This document shows positions 1 to 6,730 of a stretch of 12,482 bases of DNA, one piece after another. How positions within the stretch are numbered: position 1 is the stretch's first letter; each line of letters begins with the position of its first letter. The translations under genes and the position numbers were made by a program. The notes beneath the pieces were generated by a model. It did not search any database. It saw only the letters and a list, made by a program, of their open reading frames with translations, and had not been told where the DNA came from. This DNA is from JACPDD01 sp040900105 (GTDB lineage: Bacteria; Patescibacteriota; Microgenomatia; Levybacterales; UBA12049): the NCBI GenBank assembly GCA_040900105.1, contig JBBDZP010000058.1, positions 1 through 12,482 on the forward strand. Reading direction: 5' to 3'.

Positions 1-2316
1 CAGCTTATTGAATCTAAAAATTGACTTTCCGCGGATTAAAAATGCCAAGACCATATGGGACAAAATCAGCATATTAAAAATTATTGTCCTTGATAACGTA
101 TGGCTGTTACTTGCCAAGAGCTCGGAAAAGATAAAAATTAAAGTAATTGAGATTGTAAGACCAACCCCTAAAATAAAAAGAATTCTTCCTTTTGTCAATA
201 TTCCTTGCTTTGGATCTCTTGGTTTTTGCTCAAGCACAGAAGAGTTTCTGTTGTCGCTTGCCAAGGCCAGTGCAGGCAGGCCGTCTGTCACAAGATTTAT
301 CCAAAGTATTTGGGTAGGAAGAAGCGGATCGGGCATTTTCAGAATAGCCGCAAAAAGTATTAAGCTAATCTCGGAAAGGTTACTTGACAGCAGATAAGTT
401 ATAGATTTGAGAATGTTATTGTATATTGTTCTTCCTTCCAAAACTGCTTTTATGAGAGTTGAATAGTTGTCATCGGAGAGCACAATGTCTGATGCTTCTT
501 TTGCCACATCTGTGCCGGTACGTCCCATTGCAATTCCCACGTCTGATTTTTTTAGAGCTAGGGAATCATTAACCCCATCTCCTGTCACTCCTACAATGTA
601 TCCCTGGTTTTTAAGAATTGTAACTAGCCTTAGTTTGTCTTCAGGCTTAGTGCGGGCAAAAACTGCAGTTTTTGTAATTAGTTGTCCAAGCTGCTCATCC
701 GAAAGCTTGTCTATATCTGCCCCGGTCACTACATCTTCATCTTTTTCTATTAGCCCTATTTCTTTTGCAATTGCCATGGCAGTTAGTTCATTGTCTCCAG
801 TCACCATTATTGTGCGTATTCCTGCAGCTTTTGCTTGGGCAACAGCTTCTAGGCTTTCCGGTCTTGGAGCATCATAAATTCCCACGAATCCCAAAAACTC
901 CAGGTTGTTTTCCAAAAATTTCCTTTCTTTAAGTTTTTCCCCGTCATCATTTCTATAGCCAAATCCTATTATTCTAAGTCCGGTCTTTGCATATTTTTCA
1001 AACTCCTCCCTTGCTTTAGCTTTTTCATCCTCACTTAGATTGCTGTTTTCAACAACTTTTTCCGGAGCGCCGCGCACAAAAACGTATCTTTTGTTACCTT
1101 GCCTGCCGGCAGGCAGGTTTTCCTGCCAAATTGTGGTAATTAATTTTGTTTGGGGGTCAAAAACAAACTCATCAATTACTTTGCCCCCATCCAGTAGCTT
1201 GGTAAGATCTCCAGCCTTTTCTTTAGCAAAGAGTAAAATTGCAGAGTCTGTTTTGTCTCCAACAGCTTCCCAGCCCGAGGCTGGTCCGCCTTTGGCGGAA
1301 AATCCACTCTTTTCAACAAGAGATGCAGTATTGCCAACAACGCAGGCTTTTAGAAAAAGACTTTCCTGTGTCTTACTGCTCAAAACAAACTCCTTTACCT
1401 TCATCTCATTTTGGGTAAGAGTGCCGGTTTTGTCCGAAAGAATTATTTGTACTGCTCCCAGTGTTTCAACAGCAGACATTTTTCTAACAATTGCCTTTTT
1501 CTTTGCCATTCTACTTGTCCCAATTGCAAGAGCAATTGTAATAACTGCAGGGAGCCCTTCCGGAATTGCTGCCACCGCAGCAGTTATTGACAAAAGTATT
1601 AAGTCAAATAAGTCTCTGTTTTGGGAAATGCCGATTGGAATAAGCAAAAAAGCAACTGCCAAAGCTCCAACGGAGATTATCTTTCCCAAGCCCGAGAGTT
1701 TTTTTTGAAGCGGTGTCTTATCCGTCTCCACACTGGCAAGAGTTTTTGCTATTTGGCCAAAACGCGTGTCCCCTGCGGTTTTTTCAACAATTATTCGTCC
1801 CTTGCCTTTGGAAACAAGGGTTCCTGAAAATATAGTTTCTTTATTCTCTTTTGCAACAGGAAGCGACTCTCCGGTTAGAACTGATTCATCTACTTCAAGG
1901 TGGCGGGATAGAAGAACTTTCCCGTCTGCCGGTATATAATCCCCTTCGTTTAAAATTACAATGTCTCCTGGGACAATCTCAGAACTGGGTATTTCCCGCT
2001 CTTTACCATCTCTTATGACTCTTGAGAAAGGTTTAGTGTAGCTTTTTAGCTTTTCCAGGGATTTCTCTGCCCTATATTCCTGGATAAAGCCAAAAACCGA
2101 ACTCAGTAGCACTATAGATAAGATAAAAGCCGCATCAACAAAATTACCAATTAAAGCAGAAAAAACTCCTCCGGCAAGAAGTATCCCGTTTATAAATGTT
2201 GGAAACTGGGAAGCAAGAAGCTTTAGTGCACTGAAGTTTTTTTTAGTCTCAATCTCATTTTTGCCAAAAATCGAAAGTTTTTCTATTGCCTGGTCAGAGG
2301 TAAGTCCTTGGTTCAC
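1..2316 (-). CDS. P2-type Ca2+-transporting ATPase (3' end beyond window)
   Basis: This is a membrane pump that moves a divalent cation, probably Ca2+ (or Mn2+), across the cytoplasmic membrane at the cost of ATP. The 772 visible codons are open throughout. They show an N-terminal cation-ATPase domain, the actuator motif TGES, M4 PEGLP (Glu at residue 253), the phosphorylation site DKTGT (Asp295), RGAPE in place of the usual KGAPE, TGDN and TGDGVND (second Asp about 584). In M5/M6, N646, E649, N674, T677 and D678 match SERCA Ca2+ ligands. M8 has no acidic residue where SERCA has Glu908, so a single-site SPCA/PMR1-like pump is the better model. Family length is near 880-900, so M9, M10 and the tail are missing past the left edge. 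The start is GTG at 2316: an in-frame TAA lies four codons upstream and no ATG is near. There is no clear Shine-Dalgarno. It follows comM by 24 bp and is probably co-transcribed. The N domain carries two palindromic inserts, at codons 340-349 and 401-406. Confidence 0.95.
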   Translation of the reverse strand, partial: MNQGLTSDQAIEKLSIFGKNEIETKKNFSALKLLASQFPTFINGILLAGGVFSALIGNFVDAAFILSIVLLSSVFGFIQEYRAEKSLEKLKSYTKPFSRVIRDGKEREIPSSEIVPGDIVILNEGDYIPADGKVLLSRHLEVDESVLTGESLPVAKENKETIFSGTLVSKGKGRIIVEKTAGDTRFGQIAKTLASVETDKTPLQKKLSGLGKIISVGALAVAFLLIPIGISQNRDLFDLILLSITAAVAAIPEGLPAVITIALAIGTSRMAKKKAIVRKMSAVETLGAVQIILSDKTGTLTQNEMKVKEFVLSSKTQESLFLKACVVGNTASLVEKSGFSAKGGPASGWEAVGDKTDSAILLFAKEKAGDLTKLLDGGKVIDEFVFDPQTKLITTIWQENLPAGRQGNKRYVFVRGAPEKVVENSNLSEDEKAKAREEFEKYAKTGLRIIGFGYRNDDGEKLKERKFLENNLEFLGFVGIYDAPRPESLEAVAQAKAAGIRTIMVTGDNELTAMAIAKEIGLIEKDEDVVTGADIDKLSDEQLGQLITKTAVFARTKPEDKLRLVTILKNQGYIVGVTGDGVNDSLALKKSDVGIAMGRTGTDVAKEASDIVLSDDNYSTLIKAVLEGRTIYNNILKSITYLLSSNLSEISLILFAAILKMPDPLLPTQILWINLVTDGLPALALASDNRNSSVLEQKPRDPKQGILTKGRILFILGVGLTISITLIFIFSELLASNSHTLSRTIIFNMLILSHMVLAFLIRGKSIFRFNKL
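1100..1115. repeat. 16-bp perfect palindrome inside the ATPase gene
   Basis: TGCCTGCCGGCAGGCA is a perfect, GC-rich palindrome in an AT-rich gene. On the coding strand it supplies residues 401-406 (LPAGRQ), in a nucleotide-binding-domain loop just before the RGAPE motif. The loop reads as an insertion against the usual family pattern, in which a short linker joins the preceding strand to KGAPE. From memory, similar LPAGRQ-type inserts recur in CPR proteins; that is not verified here. Confidence 0.75.
1270..1299 (-). repeat. In-frame double-hairpin element, copy 1 (in ATPase)
   Basis: The 30 bp contain two adjacent inverted repeats. On the plus strand they are CCAGCC-CGA-GGCTGG (1270-1284) and TCCGCC-TTT-GGCGGA (1285-1299), each with a 6-bp stem and a 3-nt loop and no gap between them. 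The element equals codons 340-349 of the ATPase exactly (peptide SAKGGPASGW) and is followed by a conserved AAA, which gives a preceding Phe codon on the sense strand. It is about 73% GC, well above its surroundings. A second copy lies in comM at 2581-2610. Confidence 0.85.
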
Positions 2317-2340
2317 AAGTATAGTTTACAGGATTTGAGA

Positions 2341-3894
2341 TTAACTGTCAGTCCTTGGCCTGTATTGAAGTGCCTCGGCTATATGGGAAACCTTTATTGC
2401 CGGTGCACTTTCTAAGTCTGCAATAGTTCTAGCTAATTTTATAGTTCTGTTGTAAGATCTAGCCGAAAGATTCATTTTGGAAACCGCCATCCGCAGTAAA
2501 TTTATACAATCTTCGGAAAGTTCGCAAAACTCCCTTAGCTGTTTGTTTCCCATTTCTGAGTTTGAGGCAATATTATATTTTCGTCCAGAGGACGATCCGC
2601 CTTTGACGGAAAACCTTTGGGTCTGAATATCCCGGGCCTTCTGAACTCTTTTTCTAATTGATGTGGAATGTTCCGATTCGGCTTCGTTATTTGTTGTAAG
2701 TTTTTCTATTTTTACAGCCGGAACATCCAAATGGATGTCAATTCTGTCTATCATTGGACCAGAAACCCGCTTCTGGTACCTTATTATTTGGCCGCTAAAA
2801 CATTTACATTCCCGTGTGTTATCCCCAAGATATCCACATGGACAGGGGTTTGCGGCCGCAACGAGCATGAACTTTGCAGGAAAATTAACTCTTCCTGAAG
2901 AACGGGAGATTGTAACATTCCCGTCTTCCATAGGTTGTCTTAGTGCTTCCAGAGTGTGTCTTTGAAATTCGGGGAATTCGTCCATAAACAAGACGCCCCT
3001 ATGAGCTAGAGATATATCCCCAGGTTTGGGGTTGGTGCCGCCTCCAATAAGGCCAATATGGGAGGTTGTGTGGTGAGGAGCGCGGAAAGGCCGCGCAGTA
3101 ACTAGTGATTTATTTTCCAAAAGTCCCGCAATGCTGTATATTTTGGTGACTTCAATTGCTTCATCAAGCGTAAGTTTCGGTAAAATCGAAGGTAAAGTTC
3201 GGGCCAGTAAAGTTTTTCCGGCGCCCGGTGGACCTTTTAGTAAAATATTGTGCGACCCGGCAGCAGCTATTTCCATCGCTCTTTTTGCTTTTTCCTGTCC
3301 TTTTACGTCTGCCATATCAAGTTCAAAACTTTCATTTTCTAAATAATCCTTTTGAGTAGCGGACTTTGCGGCTTGCAGGATTTGCGCACCACTTAAATGG
3401 TTAAAAAGCCCAAGAAGTGTTGGGATAGGAAAAATCTGAAGGCCCTTTATGACATTTGCTTCTTTAATATTGACTTCAGGAAGAAAAACCCTTTTTAATT
3501 TTTTATCTTTTGCAAGAATAACCTGGGATAAGACTCCGTTTGTATGCCGCAGTCTCCCATCCAAGGACAACTCGCCCGTAAAAAGAGCGTCTGAAATGTC
3601 CGTTTTTAATTGCTCCGATGCCATAAGTATCCCTACGGCAATCGGTAAATCATAGCTTGGGCCTTCCTTTGGAAGATCTGCAGGAGCAAGATTAACCGTG
3701 ATCCTTTTTGCCGGAAAATCTGCACCGCTATTTTTAATTGCGGAACGGACTCTTTCTTTTGCTTCTTCAACTGCTTTGTCCGGAAGTCCGACTATTGTAA
3801 AGCTTGGAAGTCCCTGGCTTGCAATGTCAACTTCAACTTCAACCAAAACTGCATCCAGCCCAACTACTGCAGAAGAATTAACCTTTGCCAGCAT
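2341..3894 (-). CDS. comM: ComM-family AAA+ Mg-chelatase-like ATPase
   Basis: ComM is a cytoplasmic hexameric helicase that drives branch migration of incoming single-stranded DNA during natural transformation. The 517-residue protein is full length. Its N-terminal ComM/Lon-protease-like fold is at about 1-170, with Walker A GPPGAGKT at 221-228 and Walker B VLFMDE at 301-306. The family block ARPFRAPHHTTSH is at 267-279 and a Cys cluster (C351, C353, C363, C365; CPCG...ECKC) suggests a zinc site. The C-terminal Mg-chelatase domain ends in LSARSYNRTIKLARTIADLE. The start is ATG at 3894; a TAG stop lies in frame two codons upstream and a promoter sits immediately before it. A ten-codon palindromic insert (429-438) lies between the QRF and KYN segments, which are normally almost continuous in the family. 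ComM alone does not prove competence, since no com pilus gene is in view. Confidence 0.96.
   Translation of the reverse strand: MLAKVNSSAVVGLDAVLVEVEVDIASQGLPSFTIVGLPDKAVEEAKERVRSAIKNSGADFPAKRITVNLAPADLPKEGPSYDLPIAVGILMASEQLKTDISDALFTGELSLDGRLRHTNGVLSQVILAKDKKLKRVFLPEVNIKEANVIKGLQIFPIPTLLGLFNHLSGAQILQAAKSATQKDYLENESFELDMADVKGQEKAKRAMEIAAAGSHNILLKGPPGAGKTLLARTLPSILPKLTLDEAIEVTKIYSIAGLLENKSLVTARPFRAPHHTTSHIGLIGGGTNPKPGDISLAHRGVLFMDEFPEFQRHTLEALRQPMEDGNVTISRSSGRVNFPAKFMLVAAANPCPCGYLGDNTRECKCFSGQIIRYQKRVSGPMIDRIDIHLDVPAVKIEKLTTNNEAESEHSTSIRKRVQKARDIQTQRFSVKGGSSSGRKYNIASNSEMGNKQLREFCELSEDCINLLRMAVSKMNLSARSYNRTIKLARTIADLESAPAIKVSHIAEALQYRPRTDS
2581..2610 (-). repeat. In-frame double-hairpin element, copy 2 (in comM)
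   Basis: On the plus strand this copy is TCGTCC-AGA-GGACGA (2581-2595) followed by TCCGCC-TTT-GACGGA (2596-2610). It is 22/30 identical to the copy at 1270-1299. The first stem differs at three pairs, and both partners change each time. The second stem has one change that becomes a G.U pair in the sense RNA. It equals codons 429-438 of comM (SVKGGSSSGR), in the same reading register as the ATPase copy. Confidence 0.85.
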
Positions 3895-3900
3895 AAGCTA

Positions 3901-3909
3901 ATAGTATCA
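3901..3909 (-). promoter_or_regulatory. Extended -10 promoter of comM (predicted leaderless)
   Basis: Read on the minus strand, TGA-TACTAT forms an extended -10 element (TACTAT matches TATAAT at 5 of 6). It ends 6 nt before the comM ATG, so the transcript should begin at or next to the start codon. No good -35 hexamer is found at 15-18 bp, which fits an extended -10 promoter. There is no Shine-Dalgarno. It probably also serves the downstream ATPase gene. Confidence 0.6.
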
Positions 3910-4024
3910 GATTTTCAAAGGGTTTTATGCCGGCAGAAATCTCCTCAATAAGCGCAGCAGGGATCGTAGTTAGTCTTCTTTCTGCCAGATATCTTTATAT
4001 GCTTGTGGCCGTTATTAATAGTTA

Positions 4025-4053
4025 TTGACATAGATACCCGGTTGATATATATT
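4025..4053 (+). promoter_or_regulatory. Sigma70-type promoter of guaBA (predicted leaderless)
   Basis: A perfect -35 TTGACA (4025-4030) is followed after 17 bp by TATATT (4048-4053). The -10 ends 5 nt before the guaB ATG, placing the expected start of transcription at about 4059-4061, on the start codon itself. An alternative reading, TGA-TATATA at 4043-4051, shifts this by only 2 nt. No Shine-Dalgarno is present. Confidence 0.75.
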
Positions 4054-4058
4054 AAATT

Positions 4059-5207
4059 ATGGAGCCTCGAAAATTAATTTCCTCTCTTGGTCTTACTTTT
4101 GATGATGTTTTACTCTTGCCCGGATATGCCGATTTCGTGCGTTCAGACATAGACCTTTCTACAAACCTAACCCGCAACATAAAGCTTTCTCTGCCGCTTA
4201 TTTCTTCTCCTATGGATACTGTTACGGAAGCAAAATTGGCAATTGAACTTGCAAGGCTTGGTGGGATAGGTATAATTCACCGAAATCTTTCTATTAATGA
4301 GCAAGCTGCCGAAGCTTCAAAAGTAAAAAAGAAAAAACTTTTAGCAGGCGCAGCAATAGGCGTAGGTTTTGGACTTGAAGAAAGGGCTAAAGCATTGGTT
4401 CTGTCAGGGGTTGACGTGCTAGTTGTTGATTCGGCGCACGGATTTGCAAAACCAATAATTACTGCGGTGGAGTTTATAAAAACCAAATATCCAAAGATTC
4501 AAGTTATTGCAGGCAATATTGCAACAGTCGATGGCGCAAGGGTTTTGATAAAAGCGGGCGCAGACGGGCTAAGAGTTGGTATGGGGCCGGCTGCAATTTG
4601 TACGACGAGGGTAATTTCCGGAATGGGAGTGCCTCAAATAACAGCCATTACAGATGTTTGTAAGGTTGCTAAAAAATCTAACATTCCTGTTATTGCGGAT
4701 GGAGGAATAAAATATTCCGGAGACATAGTAAAAGCACTCGCGGCCGGAGCATCAACGGTTATGATAGGTAGGATTTACGCTCAATCAGAAGAAGCGCCGG
4801 GGAAAGTTGTTAGATTATCAAAAATTCAAGTTCCTGAAAGATTTAAAAATGTACTAAACGGCAAACAACTTGTATATAAGTTCAAATCTTATCGGGGAAT
4901 GGGATCTGTTGCTTCTATGAAAAGAGGTGCAAGGATAAAGCTAGAAGATGAATTTCATGGGAAAGATTATAAAGATAGAGTTTTAGTTGCAGAGGGAGTT
5001 GAAGGCTTGGTGCCTATAAAAGGAGGGCTAAGAGAAATAGTTGAGCAGCAGATTGGTGGAATAAAATCAGGAATGTATTATATTGGAGCAAAAAACATTA
5101 GACAGCTTTGGCATAAAGCAGAATTTATTCAGATAACCCAGGCATCTCTTACGGAAAGTCATCCGCATGAGATTTTTATTACAAACCCCGGAAATAATTA
5201 TAAATGA
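4059..5207 (+). CDS. guaB: Inosine-5'-monophosphate dehydrogenase lacking CBS domains
   Basis: GuaB oxidises IMP to XMP with NAD+, the committing step to GMP, in the cytoplasm. The 382-residue protein is about 100 residues shorter than usual. The sequence passes from the helix around 86-92 straight into AGAAIGV, exactly where the tandem CBS (Bateman) module normally sits. The catalytic loop is GMGPAAICTTR, with nucleophile Cys171 and the K+-binding G-x-G-x-x-x-x-C pattern. IADGG (212-216), YRGMGS (268-273) and the C-terminal ESHPH (366-370) are IMPDH-typical and argue against GMP reductase. The flap after YRGMGS is odd: the usual Asp-Arg-Tyr is not evident, and the stretch 279-298 is longer and charged. 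Without CBS domains, allosteric control by adenine/guanine nucleotides should be lost. The start is ATG at 4059, with a TAA in frame just before it. It overlaps guaA by 4 bp (ATGA). Confidence 0.95.
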   Translation: MEPRKLISSLGLTFDDVLLLPGYADFVRSDIDLSTNLTRNIKLSLPLISSPMDTVTEAKLAIELARLGGIGIIHRNLSINEQAAEASKVKKKKLLAGAAIGVGFGLEERAKALVLSGVDVLVVDSAHGFAKPIITAVEFIKTKYPKIQVIAGNIATVDGARVLIKAGADGLRVGMGPAAICTTRVISGMGVPQITAITDVCKVAKKSNIPVIADGGIKYSGDIVKALAAGASTVMIGRIYAQSEEAPGKVVRLSKIQVPERFKNVLNGKQLVYKFKSYRGMGSVASMKRGARIKLEDEFHGKDYKDRVLVAEGVEGLVPIKGGLREIVEQQIGGIKSGMYYIGAKNIRQLWHKAEFIQITQASLTESHPHEIFITNPGNNYK

Positions 5208-6730
5208 TAATCGTTGTAGATTTTGGTTCTCAAACAGCACATTTAATAACCCGGCGGATCAAGGAAAACAGGGTTGATGCCAAAATTTTTACTCCTCAAG
5301 AGGCGCTTATTGAAATCAAAAAGGTAAATCCGAGTGGAATAATACTATCCGGTGGACCAGCTTCTGTGTACGAAAAAGGTGCACCCTCTATTGACCCTTC
5401 CATATTTGCTTTAGGAATACCCGTTCTTGGAATTTGCTATGGAATGCAGCTTATGTCAAAAGTCTTAGGAGGAAAAGTTGTTGCCGGAAAGAAAGAATTC
5501 GGTCCTGCAATTTTGCTAAGAGCTAAGAGCGAATCGCTAATAGCAGATAAATTGCCTAAGCAATTTACAGTCTGGATGTCTCATGGAGATAGAGTTATCT
5601 CTTTACCGGAAGGATTTGAAGTTATAGGAAAGACAGAAAGCCTTCCTTTTGCATTTGTTGCAGACAGGAAAAGAAATCTTTTTGCCGTCCAGTTTCACCC
5701 GGAAGTTTCGCATACGCAAAAAGGAGACCAAATTCTTGCCAATTTTATAAAAATCTGCGGTTCTAAAAGACAAGCTCATGACATTGATGTGAGTAGTTTG
5801 AAAACCGGCATAAAAGAAATTGTTGGGCAAAGTTTTGTAATTGGTGCGGTTTCAGGAGGAGTTGACTCAACGGTTGCAGGGGTTTTAGTGGCGGAAGCAA
5901 TTGGGAGCAGATTTCTGCCTGTTTTTGTAGACAACGGTTTAATGCGCGAAGGCACGCGCGAGCATGTTGAGTTAATTTTCAAAAAATACAAAACAAAAGT
6001 AATTGTTGTTTATGCAAAAGAAGAAACCCTTGAAAAACTTAAAGGTATTTCTGATCCTGAAAAAAAGAGAAAAATTATCGGTAAGCTCTATATAGACCTG
6101 TTTGAGCGGGAAATGAAAAAGTTTATAAAATCGGGAAAAGATGTCAAATTTTTACTGCAAGGCACGATTTATTCGGACGTTATAGAAAGCAAGGGCAGTA
6201 AGCATGCGTCAAACATTAAGAGCCATCATAACGTAGGCGGGCTTCCTAAGAAAATGAAACTAAAACTTCTGGAACCTCTCAGATATTTTTACAAAGATGA
6301 GGTAAGAAGTATTGGGAGAAAGTTAAATCTTCCCAAAGACTTTGTTGAAAGGCAGCCATTTCCGGGCCCTGGGTATGCAGTAAGAATTAGAGGAGAAGTA
6401 ACGCCAAAAAGGCTAGAACAAGAAAGGATTGCGGATGCAATTGTGTTGTCTGAGCTGGATAAATCAAAGCTTTTGGATAAGATTTTTATTTCTTTCCCAA
6501 TTATGTCCGGAGCCTTTTCAACGGCAGTAAAAGGCGACGCTAGGCTTTTTGTAGAGGTAGTTGCAGTGAGAATTGTCACCTCAGGTGACGTAATGACCGC
6601 GGACTGGGCAAAAATTCCATATGATGTACTACAAAAAATATCATCAAGAATTGTCAATGAAGTTCCAAATGTCTCGCGAGTGGTTTATGACATTACCACC
6701 AAACCCCCGGCAACTATGGAGTGGGAGTAA
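5204..6730 (+). CDS. guaA: GMP synthase (glutamine-hydrolysing)
   Basis: GuaA aminates XMP to GMP using ATP and ammonia released from glutamine, directly after guaB in the pathway. The 508-residue length is normal. The N-terminal class I amidotransferase shows SGGP (49-52), the nucleophile Cys78 in GICYGMQ, and QFHPEVS with the catalytic His and Glu. The ATP-pyrophosphatase P-loop SGGVDS begins at residue 217. LLQGTIYSDVIES, HHNVGGLP and RQPFPGPGYAVRI follow in order. The C-terminal dimerisation domain ends in DITTKPPATMEWE, the usual family terminus, so the gene is complete. Its ATG shares four bases with the guaB stop, which points to translational coupling; upstream there is only a weak GGAA. 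Its TAA is immediately adjacent to the purB stop on the other strand, leaving no space for a terminator. Confidence 0.97.
   Translation: MIIVVDFGSQTAHLITRRIKENRVDAKIFTPQEALIEIKKVNPSGIILSGGPASVYEKGAPSIDPSIFALGIPVLGICYGMQLMSKVLGGKVVAGKKEFGPAILLRAKSESLIADKLPKQFTVWMSHGDRVISLPEGFEVIGKTESLPFAFVADRKRNLFAVQFHPEVSHTQKGDQILANFIKICGSKRQAHDIDVSSLKTGIKEIVGQSFVIGAVSGGVDSTVAGVLVAEAIGSRFLPVFVDNGLMREGTREHVELIFKKYKTKVIVVYAKEETLEKLKGISDPEKKRKIIGKLYIDLFEREMKKFIKSGKDVKFLLQGTIYSDVIESKGSKHASNIKSHHNVGGLPKKMKLKLLEPLRYFYKDEVRSIGRKLNLPKDFVERQPFPGPGYAVRIRGEVTPKRLEQERIADAIVLSELDKSKLLDKIFISFPIMSGAFSTAVKGDARLFVEVVAVRIVTSGDVMTADWAKIPYDVLQKISSRIVNEVPNVSRVVYDITTKPPATMEWE

Noticed and set aside
8..397. Plus-strand open frames over 8-1827, such as 129, 136 and 222 codons
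   Set aside because: They are antisense to the continuous P-type ATPase frame, whose motifs (TGES, PEGLP, DKTGT, TGDGVND) are all on the minus strand; translations are Ser/Leu-rich and resemble nothing.
2663..3901. Plus-strand open frames opposite comM
   Set aside because: Shadows of the comM codons; comM has complete Walker and family motifs on the minus strand.
4059..5207. Gene could be GMP reductase because it is short
   Set aside because: The ESHPH C-terminal motif, GVPQITAI after the catalytic Cys and adjacency to guaA are IMPDH features; only the CBS module is missing.
4277..6657. Minus-strand frames opposite guaB and guaA
   Set aside because: Low-complexity Ser/Thr-rich shadows of well-supported genes.
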